Assembly (NCBI GenBank): GCA_012728655.1
Contig: JAAYEQ010000026.1
Coordinates: forward strand, 92,392-125,298
Reading direction: 5' to 3'
DNA: 32,907 nt
Origin: Syntrophomonadaceae bacterium
Lineage (GTDB): Bacteria > Bacillota > Syntrophomonadia > Syntrophomonadales > DTU052
The translations under genes and the position numbers were made by a program. Shown here piece by piece: positions 23,154-31,226 of this stretch. The notes under the pieces are model-generated. The model did no database searches. It was not told where the DNA came from and was given only the letters and a program-made list of their open reading frames with translations. The stretch's first letter is position 1. Each line of letters opens with the position of its first letter.

Positions 23154-24788
23154 TTAACTCTTGATTTGCATCTCAACCACGCTGCCGCCGGCGTATTTTT
23201 CCCGCAGTTTGGGTTTTTCTATTTTACCGGTCGGATTGCGCGGCACCTTGTCAAATATGATTTTCCGCGGCCGTTTGTAACGCGGCAGAGTGGAGCAGAA
23301 GGTCCTTATGTCGTCTTCGCTGCAGTCATGCCCCGGTTTCAGCTCGATAATGGCGGCTGCAATCTCGCCCAGACGCGGATCGGGCACTCCAATAACAGCC
23401 GCATCTTTGATTGCATCATGCCCGCGAAGGAAATCTTCGATCTGAACCGGGTAAATGTTTTCTCCGCCGCTGATGATTACGTCCTTTTTGCGATCGACCA
23501 GGAAAATGAATCCGTCTTCGTCCATACACGCCATATCCCCGGTATAAAGCCACCCATTCTTTAGTGTGGCTGCTGTCGCTTCCGGGTCATTGTAGTAACA
23601 CTCCATTAAACCGGGACCGCGTACAATCAGCTCTCCAACCTGTCCTTGCGGCACCGGATTACCGGCTTCGTCAACGATTTTGGCTTCCCAGCGGTAGCCC
23701 GGTTTCCCAATGGCTCCCACTTTATGAATGTTCTCAATCCCCAGATGAACGCAGCCCGGGCCGGTGGATTCGCTCAAACCGTAGTTCGTATCATAGAGAT
23801 GGTTCGGGAAGTACTTTTTCCAGCGGTGAATCAGGCTGGGCGGAACAGGCTGGGCGCCGATATGCATCAAGCGCCATTGGTCAAGCCGGTAGTCATCCAG
23901 CTTCACCTCCCCGCTTTCGATGGCGTCCAGAATGTCCTGGGCCCAGGGGACCAGCAGCCATACGATGGTGATCTTTTCATCGGAAACCGCTTCCAGAATC
24001 CATTGCGGTTTTACGCCCCGCAGCAGAACCGCCTTGCTTCCTGCCAGCAGACTGCCGAACCAGTGCATCTTGGCTCCGGTATGATACAGCGGCGGTATGC
24101 ACAGGAAGTTATCCTCCCGGGTCTGGCCGTGATGCTTTTGTTCCGTTTCACAGGCCGACACCAGGCTGCGGTGGCTGTGCAGAATCGCTTTGGGAAAACC
24201 GGTAGTCCCGGAGGAAAAATAGATGGCCGCGCGATCATCATCCGTTAATTTGATGGACGGAGCTTCCGTCGAGCATTCTGCTGTCAGACGCTCATAGCTT
24301 TCGGCAAAGGAGGGGCAGTCCTCGCCGACAAAGAAACGCAGTTTCACCCTGGGAATCTGATCCAGAATCGTTTCCAACCGGTCAATGAATTCAGGGCCGA
24401 AGACCAGGGCATCGGCTTCCGATAAGTTCAGACAGTATCTGATCTCTTCGGCGGTATAGCGGAAGTTTAACGGAACCGCCAGGGCACCGGTTTTAAGGAC
24501 CCCGAAATAAATCGGCAGCCATTCCAGGCAGTTTAACAAGAGACTCGCTACCTTGTCGCCCTTTTTAATCCCTCTTTGGAGCAGCAGGTTGGCAAATTGA
24601 TTGGCTTTGTTGTCAAACTCCCGCCAGGTTATCTGGCGGCGAAACAGTCCCGGTGGATTGGGTTCGATCAACTCGAATTCGCGCCAGGTAACTTCCCGTC
24701 GTCCCTGCAGTTCCGGATTTCTTTCAATGAGGCTGATTTCATCGCCGTATAGACGGGCATTGCGAGCTAGAAATTCGGTAATAGGCAT
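23154..24788 (-). CDS. Acyl-CoA synthetase (AMP-forming ligase) with an N-terminal 20-residue tandem duplication
   Basis: Activates a carboxylic acid to its CoA thioester via an acyl-adenylate. The 544-aa protein has the P-loop-like YFSSGTTGFPKA, YGLSEST, YTGDMACMDEDGF, DRKKDVIISGGENIYP and the C-terminal catalytic lysine in PTGKIEKPKLREKY. Residues 20-39 and 40-59 are tandem repeats, each beginning LIE.NP and ending RR..TWREF, with 11 of 20 identical. Relatives normally have one TWREF-type segment before the KANQFANLL helix. The substrate is not determinable; short- or medium-chain fatty or aromatic acids are plausible. It follows the MFS transporter by 33 bp in one operon. AAAGGTAGGA precedes the ATG. 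Confidence 0.92.
   Translation of the reverse strand: MPITEFLARNARLYGDEISLIERNPELQGRREVTWREFELIEPNPPGLFRRQITWREFDNKANQFANLLLQRGIKKGDKVASLLLNCLEWLPIYFGVLKTGALAVPLNFRYTAEEIRYCLNLSEADALVFGPEFIDRLETILDQIPRVKLRFFVGEDCPSFAESYERLTAECSTEAPSIKLTDDDRAAIYFSSGTTGFPKAILHSHRSLVSACETEQKHHGQTREDNFLCIPPLYHTGAKMHWFGSLLAGSKAVLLRGVKPQWILEAVSDEKITIVWLLVPWAQDILDAIESGEVKLDDYRLDQWRLMHIGAQPVPPSLIHRWKKYFPNHLYDTNYGLSESTGPGCVHLGIENIHKVGAIGKPGYRWEAKIVDEAGNPVPQGQVGELIVRGPGLMECYYNDPEATAATLKNGWLYTGDMACMDEDGFIFLVDRKKDVIISGGENIYPVQIEDFLRGHDAIKDAAVIGVPDPRLGEIAAAIIELKPGHDCSEDDIRTFCSTLPRYKRPRKIIFDKVPRNPTGKIEKPKLREKYAGGSVVEMQIKS
24612..24731 (-). repeat. Diverged 60-bp in-frame tandem duplication inside the acyl-CoA synthetase gene
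   Basis: Unit 1 is 24672-24731 and unit 2 is 24612-24671. Both encode 20 residues of the form LIE-x-NP...RR-x-x-TWREF. Nucleotide divergence is considerable, mostly synonymous in the shared codons, so the duplication is old and has been kept in frame. Confidence 0.7.
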
Positions 24789-24821
24789 TGTGGATTCCTA
24801 CCTTTCTAAAATGTACTGTTG

Positions 24822-26027
24822 CTAAGCCATCGCTTCCCTTGCGGGTTTATTAAGGAATTTGGCCATAACTGCCGCTGCCGCCAATATGATGGCCGCAGCC
24901 AGGTACGCATAGCTGTAGGACCCGGTAATATCGACGATTTTTCCCGCCATCAGCGGTCCGATGACACCTGCTGCTCCAAAAGCCGTAAATACCAGGCCGT
25001 AATTTGTACCGCTGTTCTTCAAGCCGAAATAATCATAGGTCAAGGCCGGGAAAATCCCCAGCAGTGCTCCGTAAGCAATTCCGGTTATGCAAACTCCTAT
25101 GGTTAAGGAGGTCATATCGGCATAGTTTTTAAACAACAGCATGTTGGCGGCCTGAAGCAGAAACATCAGAATCAATGTCCGGTTGCGCCCGATGCGGTCG
25201 GACAGGAATCCGCCGACAACGCGGCCGGCGGAGTTGAACACCGCCAGGATGGCGACCAACGCAAATCCCCATGTGAGCTTAGCCTGGATACTGGCGATTA
25301 TGGCTATATGTCCTATTACCATCAGGCCGGCAATTGCCCCAAAACAGTACATAGACCAGATTAGCCAGAATTGTATGGTGCCCATCATTGCTCCGGGCGA
25401 AAAGTCATTTGCGGCCGCTTCCGTGCTGACAGCCGGTTCCGGGGTTCCGGGCGGTACATACCCGGCCGGAGGTACGGTCAGGAACTGTGCCAGTAAGACT
25501 ACCAGGCCACCGAACACGATGCCAACGATCAAGAAGGTCTGCTTGACTCCTACCGCATTGATGATGGCCTGAGCGAGAGGGGCCGCATACGCCGCGGCCA
25601 AACCCAGACCGGCAACCACTAAGCCGGATACCAAACCGCGTTTGGCCGGTGGGAACCACTTGACGGCAGAGGGAATGGTAACCCCGTAGGCTATGCCCGA
25701 TCCGGCTCCTACCATAACTCCAAAGAAAAACACAAATCCCGGTATTGTGGTCTGGATGGATGTCAGCGCCATGCCGGCGATCAACAGTATCCCGCCGGCC
25801 GTGGCCACGACCCGAGGTCCATATTTGTCAAACAATTTGCCGCCCGGCACCATCATTACCGCCAACATTGCCAAAGCCACCGTGTAAGGAAGCATGGCCT
25901 GGGTTTTGGTGAATCCCAGTTCCTGGATAAGGGCGGCTGCATATACGCTCCAGGCGTATATGAATCCACTGGCAAGGTTGAGGAGGACTGCTGCAATCGT
26001 AACCCGCCAACCGATGTTTTTTACCAC
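24822..26027 (-). CDS. MFS transporter, OFA (oxalate/formate antiporter-like) family
   Basis: A 401-aa major facilitator protein with about 12 transmembrane helices. The OFA-type helix 1 reads NLASGFIYAWSVYAAAL. The MFS loop 2-3 signature appears as PGGKLFDKYGPR, with a second-half equivalent GGFLSDRIGRNRT. A proline- and alanine-rich central loop (PPAGYVPPGTPEPAVSTEAA) separates the halves. I place the start at GTG 26027, 8 nt after AGAGG; the GTG three codons earlier overlaps the ribosome site. It precedes the acyl-CoA synthetase in an operon, suggesting import of the acid that the ligase activates. A long structured leader lies upstream. The substrate is unknown; the family is broader than oxalate and formate. 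Confidence 0.9.
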   Translation of the reverse strand: MVKNIGWRVTIAAVLLNLASGFIYAWSVYAAALIQELGFTKTQAMLPYTVALAMLAVMMVPGGKLFDKYGPRVVATAGGILLIAGMALTSIQTTIPGFVFFFGVMVGAGSGIAYGVTIPSAVKWFPPAKRGLVSGLVVAGLGLAAAYAAPLAQAIINAVGVKQTFLIVGIVFGGLVVLLAQFLTVPPAGYVPPGTPEPAVSTEAAANDFSPGAMMGTIQFWLIWSMYCFGAIAGLMVIGHIAIIASIQAKLTWGFALVAILAVFNSAGRVVGGFLSDRIGRNRTLILMFLLQAANMLLFKNYADMTSLTIGVCITGIAYGALLGIFPALTYDYFGLKNSGTNYGLVFTAFGAAGVIGPLMAGKIVDITGSYSYAYLAAAIILAAAAVMAKFLNKPAREAMA

Positions 26028-26118
26028 GAACAACACCTCTTTGCATGGTTTTGTTCAATACTTTTACGCGGCAGTATCAAGCGAGTTTACCTGAAACCCT
26101 TTTGATAATTTGCCAAAT

Positions 26119-26249
26119 AAAAAAACTCCCGCAGGAGCTCGTGAGTTTAGACACAGAAGGAATCGCCTGTGCCTAACTATGTGCCTGCCATGCTAACCTT
26201 CCTACCCTTTTGTATAAAAGTTTTTCTACCGTCAGCCCCAAACCTGCCA
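26119..26249 (-). ncRNA. Structured 5' leader with intrinsic terminator upstream of the MFS/ligase operon (riboswitch or attenuator candidate)
   Basis: Reading the minus strand, a 10-bp stem TTAGGCACAG / CTGTGTCTAA (26176-26167 and 26156-26147, one G-U pair) has a 10-nt loop, followed by a terminator hairpin CTCC-TGCG-GGAG with seven T residues (26137-26119). The terminator lies about 90 nt before the GTG start, with no minus-strand gene upstream that it could serve. The 5' part contains ATGGCAGG twice (26250-26243 and 26191-26184). GCAGG can pair with CCTGC in the terminator, giving a possible antiterminator. The loop bases CCTTC can pair with GAAGG at 26201-26197, a possible pseudoknot. I cannot match it to a known riboswitch class by eye. 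Confidence 0.6.
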
Positions 26250-26255
26250 TGAACT

Positions 26256-26286
26256 ATAATAACAAAATTTTTGCATGCTGTGCAAA
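26256..26286 (-). promoter_or_regulatory. Promoter with overlapping dyad for the MFS/ligase operon
   Basis: On the minus strand, TTGCAC (26285-26280), an 18-bp spacer, then TATTAT (26261-26256). An inverted repeat TTTGCA-TGCTG-TGCAAA (26270-26286) covers the -35 and looks like a repressor operator. Transcription would begin near 26249 and run through the terminator-bearing leader. Confidence 0.5.
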
Positions 26287-26740
26287 TTTATTTAATTTAG
26301 TACCAAGATAATGTTAGAGACAACTATATCCGGCGGAGTACTCACCATTTGTAAACTCATATTACTGCATTGCAATGTCGAGGATTATGACTAAAGCAGC
26401 ACGCGACGCCAAGTATCGACCAACATAAAAGATAAGCAGTTTAGCGACTTTTCCATAATTATACTACAATATTGGGAGAGGTATCGATCTGGTGGACTCT
26501 ACGTTCAAAAGGGTAAAGGATTGCGATTTTCCCATGGTGGATTGATCATTGACAATACTCCCCCGCATATACTGGCGGCCAATGGTATATGCTTATGAAC
26601 CGCACATTATGCATCTCAAAAAGAGGTGCTTTTTTGTGGTCAGTTTTGATTTTTACGAGATTGGTGAAACTGACATTCTGCTGCTATTTAAGTGTATAAA
26701 ACATAAAGAAAGGTCTTTTCGGATAAGGGGGGGACATTGC
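26287..26740. other. Intergenic region upstream of the ADP-ribosylglycohydrolase
   Basis: AT-rich divergent spacer. The open frame that extends the glycohydrolase 64 codons upstream (from 26549) lacks a ribosome site and homology and is taken as leader. A possible promoter is CTGACA (26671-26676) with TATAAA (26696-26701), but the 19-bp spacing is long. No RNA gene was recognised. Confidence 0.35.
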
Positions 26741-27691
26741 ATGGAAAGGAATCGTGTGTTAGGTGGTATTTTGGGAGTAGTGATCGGTGACGCTTTGGGC
26801 TTGCCGGTTCAGTTCGAGTCACGCGAACAGCGCCGGCGACGCCCGGTCAGAGGCATGGAAGGCTGGGGCGTCTTTAACATGCCGCCCGGAAGCATCAGTG
26901 ACGATGGTTCTCTGACTCTATGTCTGGCAGAAAGCATATGCGAGGCCGGTATCAATCCTCAGGATGCGGCGGAGCGGTTCCTGCGCTGGTATCAGGAGGG
27001 GCACTGGACTCCTTTGGGATATGCCTACGATATCGGTGGTTCTACTGCGCAGGCCATGGAGCGTTTAAAGCGAGGCGTCCCGGCGGTTGAAGCCGGACCT
27101 GCCGGTGAAAACGATAACGGCAATGGTTCGCTGATGAGAATTCTGCCGGCCGCTTTATACCTGGCGAAGGCGGATGTTAAGGACCTGGCCCGGGGAATCT
27201 GGGATATGTCACGGATAACGCATGGACATCCCCGGGCCTGTTCTGCCTGCTACATATATGCCCTGTTGGCAAGGGAACTCCTTACCGGTGCGTCTCCGGA
27301 TGAAGCCTATCGTAGGCTGTGTTCCCAGCCTGATGACATACTGCGCCCTGGAATTGAAGCGAAGGAGGCCCCTCATTTTCGGCGTATACTTGCGGGTAAC
27401 TTGGAGCTGTTGCCTGAGAGCGAAATCCGCTCGAGCGGATATGTGGTTGATACTTTGGAAGCCGCTATCTGGTGCCTCCTGAAACACAACGATTTTCCAT
27501 CCACCCTTTTGGCGGCCGTTAACCTGGGAGATGATACCGATACGGTGGGGGCGGTAACCGGGGGGCTGGCCGGCATAGTGTATGGGCGGGAAGGAATTCC
27601 AGACGAATGGCTTGAAGTCTTGATCAAAGGTGATGAAATTATGGACCTGGCCCACCGTTTTGCGGATGTAGTTTGTGGTGAACATTCATAA
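26741..27691 (+). CDS. ADP-ribosylglycohydrolase family protein
   Basis: A 316-aa protein of the DraG/ARH fold, which hydrolyses ADP-ribose from proteins or nucleic acids using two Mg2+ or Mn2+ ions. The N-terminus GGILGVVIGDALGLPVQFE is typical. The first metal motif reads SDDGSLTLC where relatives usually have DDT, ENDNGNGSLMRILPAAL is the conserved central motif, and NLGDDTDTVGAVTGGLAGI carries the second pair of metal-binding aspartates. The ATG at 26741 follows AAGGGGGG. It lies about 95 bp upstream of rtcB on the same strand. The target (protein, RNA or a small ADP-ribosyl compound) cannot be read from sequence. Confidence 0.92.
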   Translation: MERNRVLGGILGVVIGDALGLPVQFESREQRRRRPVRGMEGWGVFNMPPGSISDDGSLTLCLAESICEAGINPQDAAERFLRWYQEGHWTPLGYAYDIGGSTAQAMERLKRGVPAVEAGPAGENDNGNGSLMRILPAALYLAKADVKDLARGIWDMSRITHGHPRACSACYIYALLARELLTGASPDEAYRRLCSQPDDILRPGIEAKEAPHFRRILAGNLELLPESEIRSSGYVVDTLEAAIWCLLKHNDFPSTLLAAVNLGDDTDTVGAVTGGLAGIVYGREGIPDEWLEVLIKGDEIMDLAHRFADVVCGEHS

Positions 27692-27785
27692 GATAGAACG
27701 GGCGGTTGCTCAATTTCATTCCCTCCTGATTTGCTCGGTTGATAATCCTAACTGCCTTCATTGGATTGTGAAAGGGTGATTAAAG

Positions 27786-29036
27786 ATATTTGTAATCGAT
27801 GGATACGCGGGCAAAAAGCCGATTAAGGTATGGCTGAACAGCCCCGAGGATTTGGACGAAAACTGCCTGCAGCAGGCCCTGAATCTGGCGGAGTTGCCTT
27901 TCATCTACAAGTGGGTAGCACTGATGCCGGATACCCATGCAGGCTACGGAATGCCGATTGGCGGCGTAATTGCCGCCTTAGGGACAATCATACCCAATGC
28001 GGTGGGAGTCGATATTGGATGCGGTGTGGTGTTTTTCAAGACCAACATACCGGTGCACTTGGTCCGTGATTGCCGGACACCGCAGGGAACGCTGCTGCAG
28101 GTGATTACGAAAAACATACTGCGGGAAATTCCGGTAGGCTTTTCCCACCATCAGAAAAAACAGGAATCAGCCTACCTGTCGGAGCTGTTGGCCGCCGGGT
28201 CTCCTTTTGCCGAGGAATTGCGGAAACACCCGCAACTGGCTGATTTATGTTTTCCTTCGGCCTTTAAACAACTGGGAACCTTGGGAGGGGGCAATCATTT
28301 TATCGAGCTCCAGGAAGACGAGGAAGGCTATCTGTGCGTCATGCTGCACAGCGGCAGCCGTAATGTGGGAAAGCAGGTCTGCGATTATTTCAATAAATTG
28401 GCCAAAAAGCTCAATGAAAGCTGGGGGAGCCCCATACCTCCTTCATATCAACTGGCCTACTTACCGGTGGACGACGAGACGGGACAGTCGTACCTGCGCT
28501 GGATGAATATGTGTCTCAACTTTGCCCGGGAGAACCGCGAGCTCATCAAAGAGAGGGTCAAGTCCGTAATTGTGCGCCTGGTTGATCAGTACACTGATTT
28601 TGATGGCGTTGAGTTCGGTATGGAGATTAATGCCCACCACAACTATGCGTCCCTGGAAACCCATTACGGCCAAGAGGTCTGGGTACACCGCAAGGGAGCC
28701 ATCAGCGCCCGGAAGGGTGAACTGGGGATTGTTCCGGGAGCCATGGGGAGGGCCAGTTATATCGTAAGGGGCATGGGCAATCCCGAGTCGTTTTGCTCCT
28801 GTTCCCATGGCGCCGGCAGGAAGATGGGCAGGAGAAAGGCCCTGACCACCTACTCGGAAGGGGAAGTGCTTAAAGAATTAAAGGAGCAATCAGTGGTTCT
28901 GGAAACCCCCAGCACCAAGGATATTGCCGATGAGGCGCCCTTTGTCTACAAGAACATTGAGGATGTGATGGCTCAGCAAACGGATCTGGCCGTCCCGATT
29001 TTGAAGCTGCGCACAGTGGCCGTGGTTAAAGGGTAA
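27786..29036 (+). CDS. rtcB: RNA-splicing ligase RtcB, apparent ATA start
   Basis: GTP- and Mn2+-dependent ligase that joins 2',3'-cyclic-phosphate or 3'-phosphate ends to 5'-OH RNA ends. The motifs MPDTHAGYGMPIGGV, VGVDIGCGVVF (metal cysteine at about Cys79), LGTLGGGNHFIEL, HSGSRNVG and CSHGAGR (guanylated His341) are all present, giving a 416-aa protein close to family length. The first canonical start in frame (TTG 27852) would delete conserved N-terminal sequence. Between a TGA at 27777 and that TTG the frame encodes ATA-FVIDGYAGKKPIKVWL, which is how RtcB proteins usually begin (Met in place of ATA). AAAGGG lies 9 nt before the ATA. The start codon is therefore unusual or damaged. Confidence 0.93.
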   Translation: MFVIDGYAGKKPIKVWLNSPEDLDENCLQQALNLAELPFIYKWVALMPDTHAGYGMPIGGVIAALGTIIPNAVGVDIGCGVVFFKTNIPVHLVRDCRTPQGTLLQVITKNILREIPVGFSHHQKKQESAYLSELLAAGSPFAEELRKHPQLADLCFPSAFKQLGTLGGGNHFIELQEDEEGYLCVMLHSGSRNVGKQVCDYFNKLAKKLNESWGSPIPPSYQLAYLPVDDETGQSYLRWMNMCLNFARENRELIKERVKSVIVRLVDQYTDFDGVEFGMEINAHHNYASLETHYGQEVWVHRKGAISARKGELGIVPGAMGRASYIVRGMGNPESFCSCSHGAGRKMGRRKALTTYSEGEVLKELKEQSVVLETPSTKDIADEAPFVYKNIEDVMAQQTDLAVPILKLRTVAVVKG

Positions 29037-29038
29037 GA

Positions 29039-29067
29039 ACGACAGTGTGACAGCGTCACCTGGTCGT
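29039..29067 (+). terminator. Hairpin after rtcB
   Basis: ACGAC (29039-29043) pairs with GTCGT (29063-29067) and GTGAC (29047-29051) with GTCAC (29055-29059) around an AGC loop, with a 3x3 internal loop between. It starts 2 bp past the stop codon. Only AAAA follows, so it is a weak terminator or an mRNA 3'-end structure. Confidence 0.4.
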
Positions 29068-29199
29068 AAAATCCAACCTTTACCCCCTCGGCTTTATGGG
29101 AAGAACGCCATGTAAAAGCGTCACCAGGCGGCTCCTGAGAGCTTGAATCCGGGATATACCTGCTGTCTTTACTGGACCGTCCTGTGAATCGACTTCCAA

Positions 29200-29991
29200 T
29201 TAGCCGCCAATACTGGTAACGAAGTTTTCGATTCCCTGGAAATAAAGCTGAGGGTTGATCAGCATAATATCGTTATGGTCGGCGTTGGGAATCGGAAGCC
29301 AGTGTTTTTGGCTGCTGCCCAGGGTCTCAAAAACCAGGCGTCCTTCGCCGGAAAACACCAGGCTGTCCCGTTCCCCGTGGATGACCAGACCCGGGATGGT
29401 TATGGACTTAATCATATCCAGGCACTGTTTTTCCAGCACCGACAGTCGGGAGATGTCAATGGGGAATCCCCACTGGCTTATCAAACGGGTAACGCTGGCA
29501 AAACCGCTTTCGATGATCAGCCCTTTCAATTCTTCCTGATGGTGAGCCGCCAGTTCCAGGGCCGACAGGCTTCCCAGTGAACGCCCCATCACACATAAAA
29601 CGGGAAGGTAGCTGCGTTTTGACAACTCCTCTTGTACTGCCCGGTAAACAAGGTGTGCATCCTGAGCCATGAGACCAAAAGTCGGATGCCCGTTGCTCAT
29701 CCCGTAGCCCCGATAGTCCGCCACCACCAGGTTAATCCTGCGGGCATGGTACATCTTGCGAAAATAGTCGTAGTCGGAGGCGACTTCTCCATTGCCGTGA
29801 AAATAGAGAATCCATGGCCAATCTTCCTCGCCGGGGTAGAAGCGGACCGCCACCTGCACGTCCTGGTCGGCTTCAACTTTGACCATGAGGTCAAAAGCCC
29901 CCGGCGGCGGAGGGGTAAAATCCCGGCGGGGAAACAACAGGTATTGCGCCAGCAGAGGCTCTTCGTCCAATCGCCAGTATTCAGGGGTCAT
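29200..29991 (-). CDS. Alpha/beta hydrolase
   Basis: A 263-aa cytoplasmic alpha/beta-hydrolase-fold protein, probably an esterase or thioesterase. The oxyanion region is YFHGNGEVASDYD (63-75), then VVADYRGYGMSNG (89-101). The nucleophile is Ser138 in MGRSLGSLSAL, the acid is Asp209 in HGERDSLV, and the base is His239 in NADHNDI, so the triad is complete. AAGGAGGG lies 7 nt before the ATG. A membrane-protein gene lies about 95 bp upstream on the same strand. The substrate is unknown. Confidence 0.9.
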   Translation of the reverse strand: MTPEYWRLDEEPLLAQYLLFPRRDFTPPPPGAFDLMVKVEADQDVQVAVRFYPGEEDWPWILYFHGNGEVASDYDYFRKMYHARRINLVVADYRGYGMSNGHPTFGLMAQDAHLVYRAVQEELSKRSYLPVLCVMGRSLGSLSALELAAHHQEELKGLIIESGFASVTRLISQWGFPIDISRLSVLEKQCLDMIKSITIPGLVIHGERDSLVFSGEGRLVFETLGSSQKHWLPIPNADHNDIMLINPQLYFQGIENFVTSIGG

Positions 29992-30086
29992 AAATATGCC
30001 CTCCTTTTTCCTGATTTTATCCTAAAGCTGGTTGGAAACCAAAAGGAATCCATTCATTGGGATTCGTGACCGGAGCACCTTCAGGG

Positions 30087-30779
30087 TTAATGTACTATGT
30101 AGAAGTAAAAAGGACGTTCGCGGCCGAATACCCGGGAGTGGCGGGGCGGGATCACCGTTTCCCAGACGGTATACTGGGCAGCGTTTAATCCGGCTTCCTG
30201 CATATGCCGGACAAACGAACCCGGGGAGCAGCCGAATATTACTGCTCCCGGACCCAGAAATTCCTTCGCCCGGCGGTAATCGGCGGCTATGTTGCGGGCG
30301 ATAGATGCCGGTTCCATAGCATCCAGTTTTCCCGCCCGAACAGGCTTTATGTGCATTTCCCAGAAAGTCATGTCCGGAGACAGCTTTAATTCCGGCAACC
30401 GATTGCACAGCAGCAGTCCCAACAGGATCAGGGCGGTACGGGTTGAGCAGTAAAGGTGGTATTGCTTAAGCCGCAGGCGCCAATTGATGTACAGGGTAGC
30501 GGTCGCCCAGACCAGGATTAAAAAGACTATTACCGCGGTGCCGGCTATGAAGGCCGCCTGTACGTCAACTGCGAACAGGGAAGCGGTCATGATGAGAAGG
30601 GCAACCAGAATGGCGGCTGACTGGAAGAGGAGCACCGTCAGGATTATGGCCGGCAGCGTGCCATAGAGGTTGACCAGTTGCCAAAAGAGTGAGAAAGCCG
30701 TACCGGGGAAAGCCGGGAGCAACCGCAGGACGCTGCGGTAGATGAGACCCCTGGTTAGATGGCTGACAATCAGGCGCAC
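30087..30779 (-). CDS. Membrane protein with C-terminal cytoplasmic domain, unknown function
   Basis: I do not recognise the family. The 230-aa protein has hydrophobic segments at about 41-70, 74-98 and 114-126. A soluble C-terminal half of about 100 residues follows, containing ADYRRAKEFLGPGAVIFGCSPGSFVRHMQEAG and ending in an aromatic stretch PFYFYIVH. The GTG start at 30779 is supported by AGGAGGG 8 nt upstream. It lies upstream of, and probably in one transcript with, the alpha/beta hydrolase gene. Confidence 0.65.
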   Translation of the reverse strand: MRLIVSHLTRGLIYRSVLRLLPAFPGTAFSLFWQLVNLYGTLPAIILTVLLFQSAAILVALLIMTASLFAVDVQAAFIAGTAVIVFLILVWATATLYINWRLRLKQYHLYCSTRTALILLGLLLCNRLPELKLSPDMTFWEMHIKPVRAGKLDAMEPASIARNIAADYRRAKEFLGPGAVIFGCSPGSFVRHMQEAGLNAAQYTVWETVIPPRHSRVFGRERPFYFYIVH

Positions 30780-31226
30780 TCCGGGTTCCCTCCTGATACA
30801 GTGCTTTCCTAATTAGGATAATCGAAACCTGCCCGGTTTATCTTGGTCGCTGGGTAAATCAAATATGTCTGAAACCTTCTAGGTTCTTCAAACCCTCCGT
30901 CAATTCTGGACTGACGATGACTCACCCAGAACGTCCCCTGGCACCGGAGGGTTTGAATTGGCATGCTTTGCAGTTGAATAAACGGAGTTCTGATGATCCA
31001 GACATAGTACCCAAACGATTGATCCCGAACCGAGGAAAACTGAGTGAATTTCTTGCTGGTTAAAGGAACGTGGCTGAATGGCGTTAACTTGAAAACTTCT
31101 GGTGACCTTAGGGAAGTAGCACTAGCGCCCAAACATTAATCGACGTAATTTCGTGACCATTTTTATTCGAAAAAATCTGCGGGTTTACAAGAGGAAAAAT
31201 CACTTTAAAGAGAACTACTCACATGA
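30780..31226. other. Intergenic region with an 11-bp inverted repeat
   Basis: A 447-bp region. CAAACCCTCCG (30889-30899) and CGGAGGGTTTG (30945-30955) form a perfect 11-bp inverted repeat with a 45-nt loop. A 48-codon plus-strand frame (30917-31063) and a longer minus-strand frame (30809-31132) overlap here, but neither has a convincing ribosome site or recognisable product. It may be a remnant of a lost gene or mobile element. Confidence 0.4.

Noticed and set aside
23010-23564. A 184-aa plus-strand frame with a good GAAGGAG-ATG
   Set aside because: More than half is antisense to the conserved C-terminus of the acyl-CoA ligase and its translation looks non-protein-like; kept only as a possible antisense transcript.
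26119-26249. Assignment of the MFS leader to a specific known class (T-box, ykkC/guanidine, fluoride, GEMM, TPP, cobalamin, SAM)
   Set aside because: None of the conserved core sequences of those classes that I can recall is present; a computed covariance search is needed.
30957-30972. TTGGCATGCTTTGCAG as a sigma-54 promoter
   Set aside because: GG and GC are separated by 8 nt rather than the required 10.
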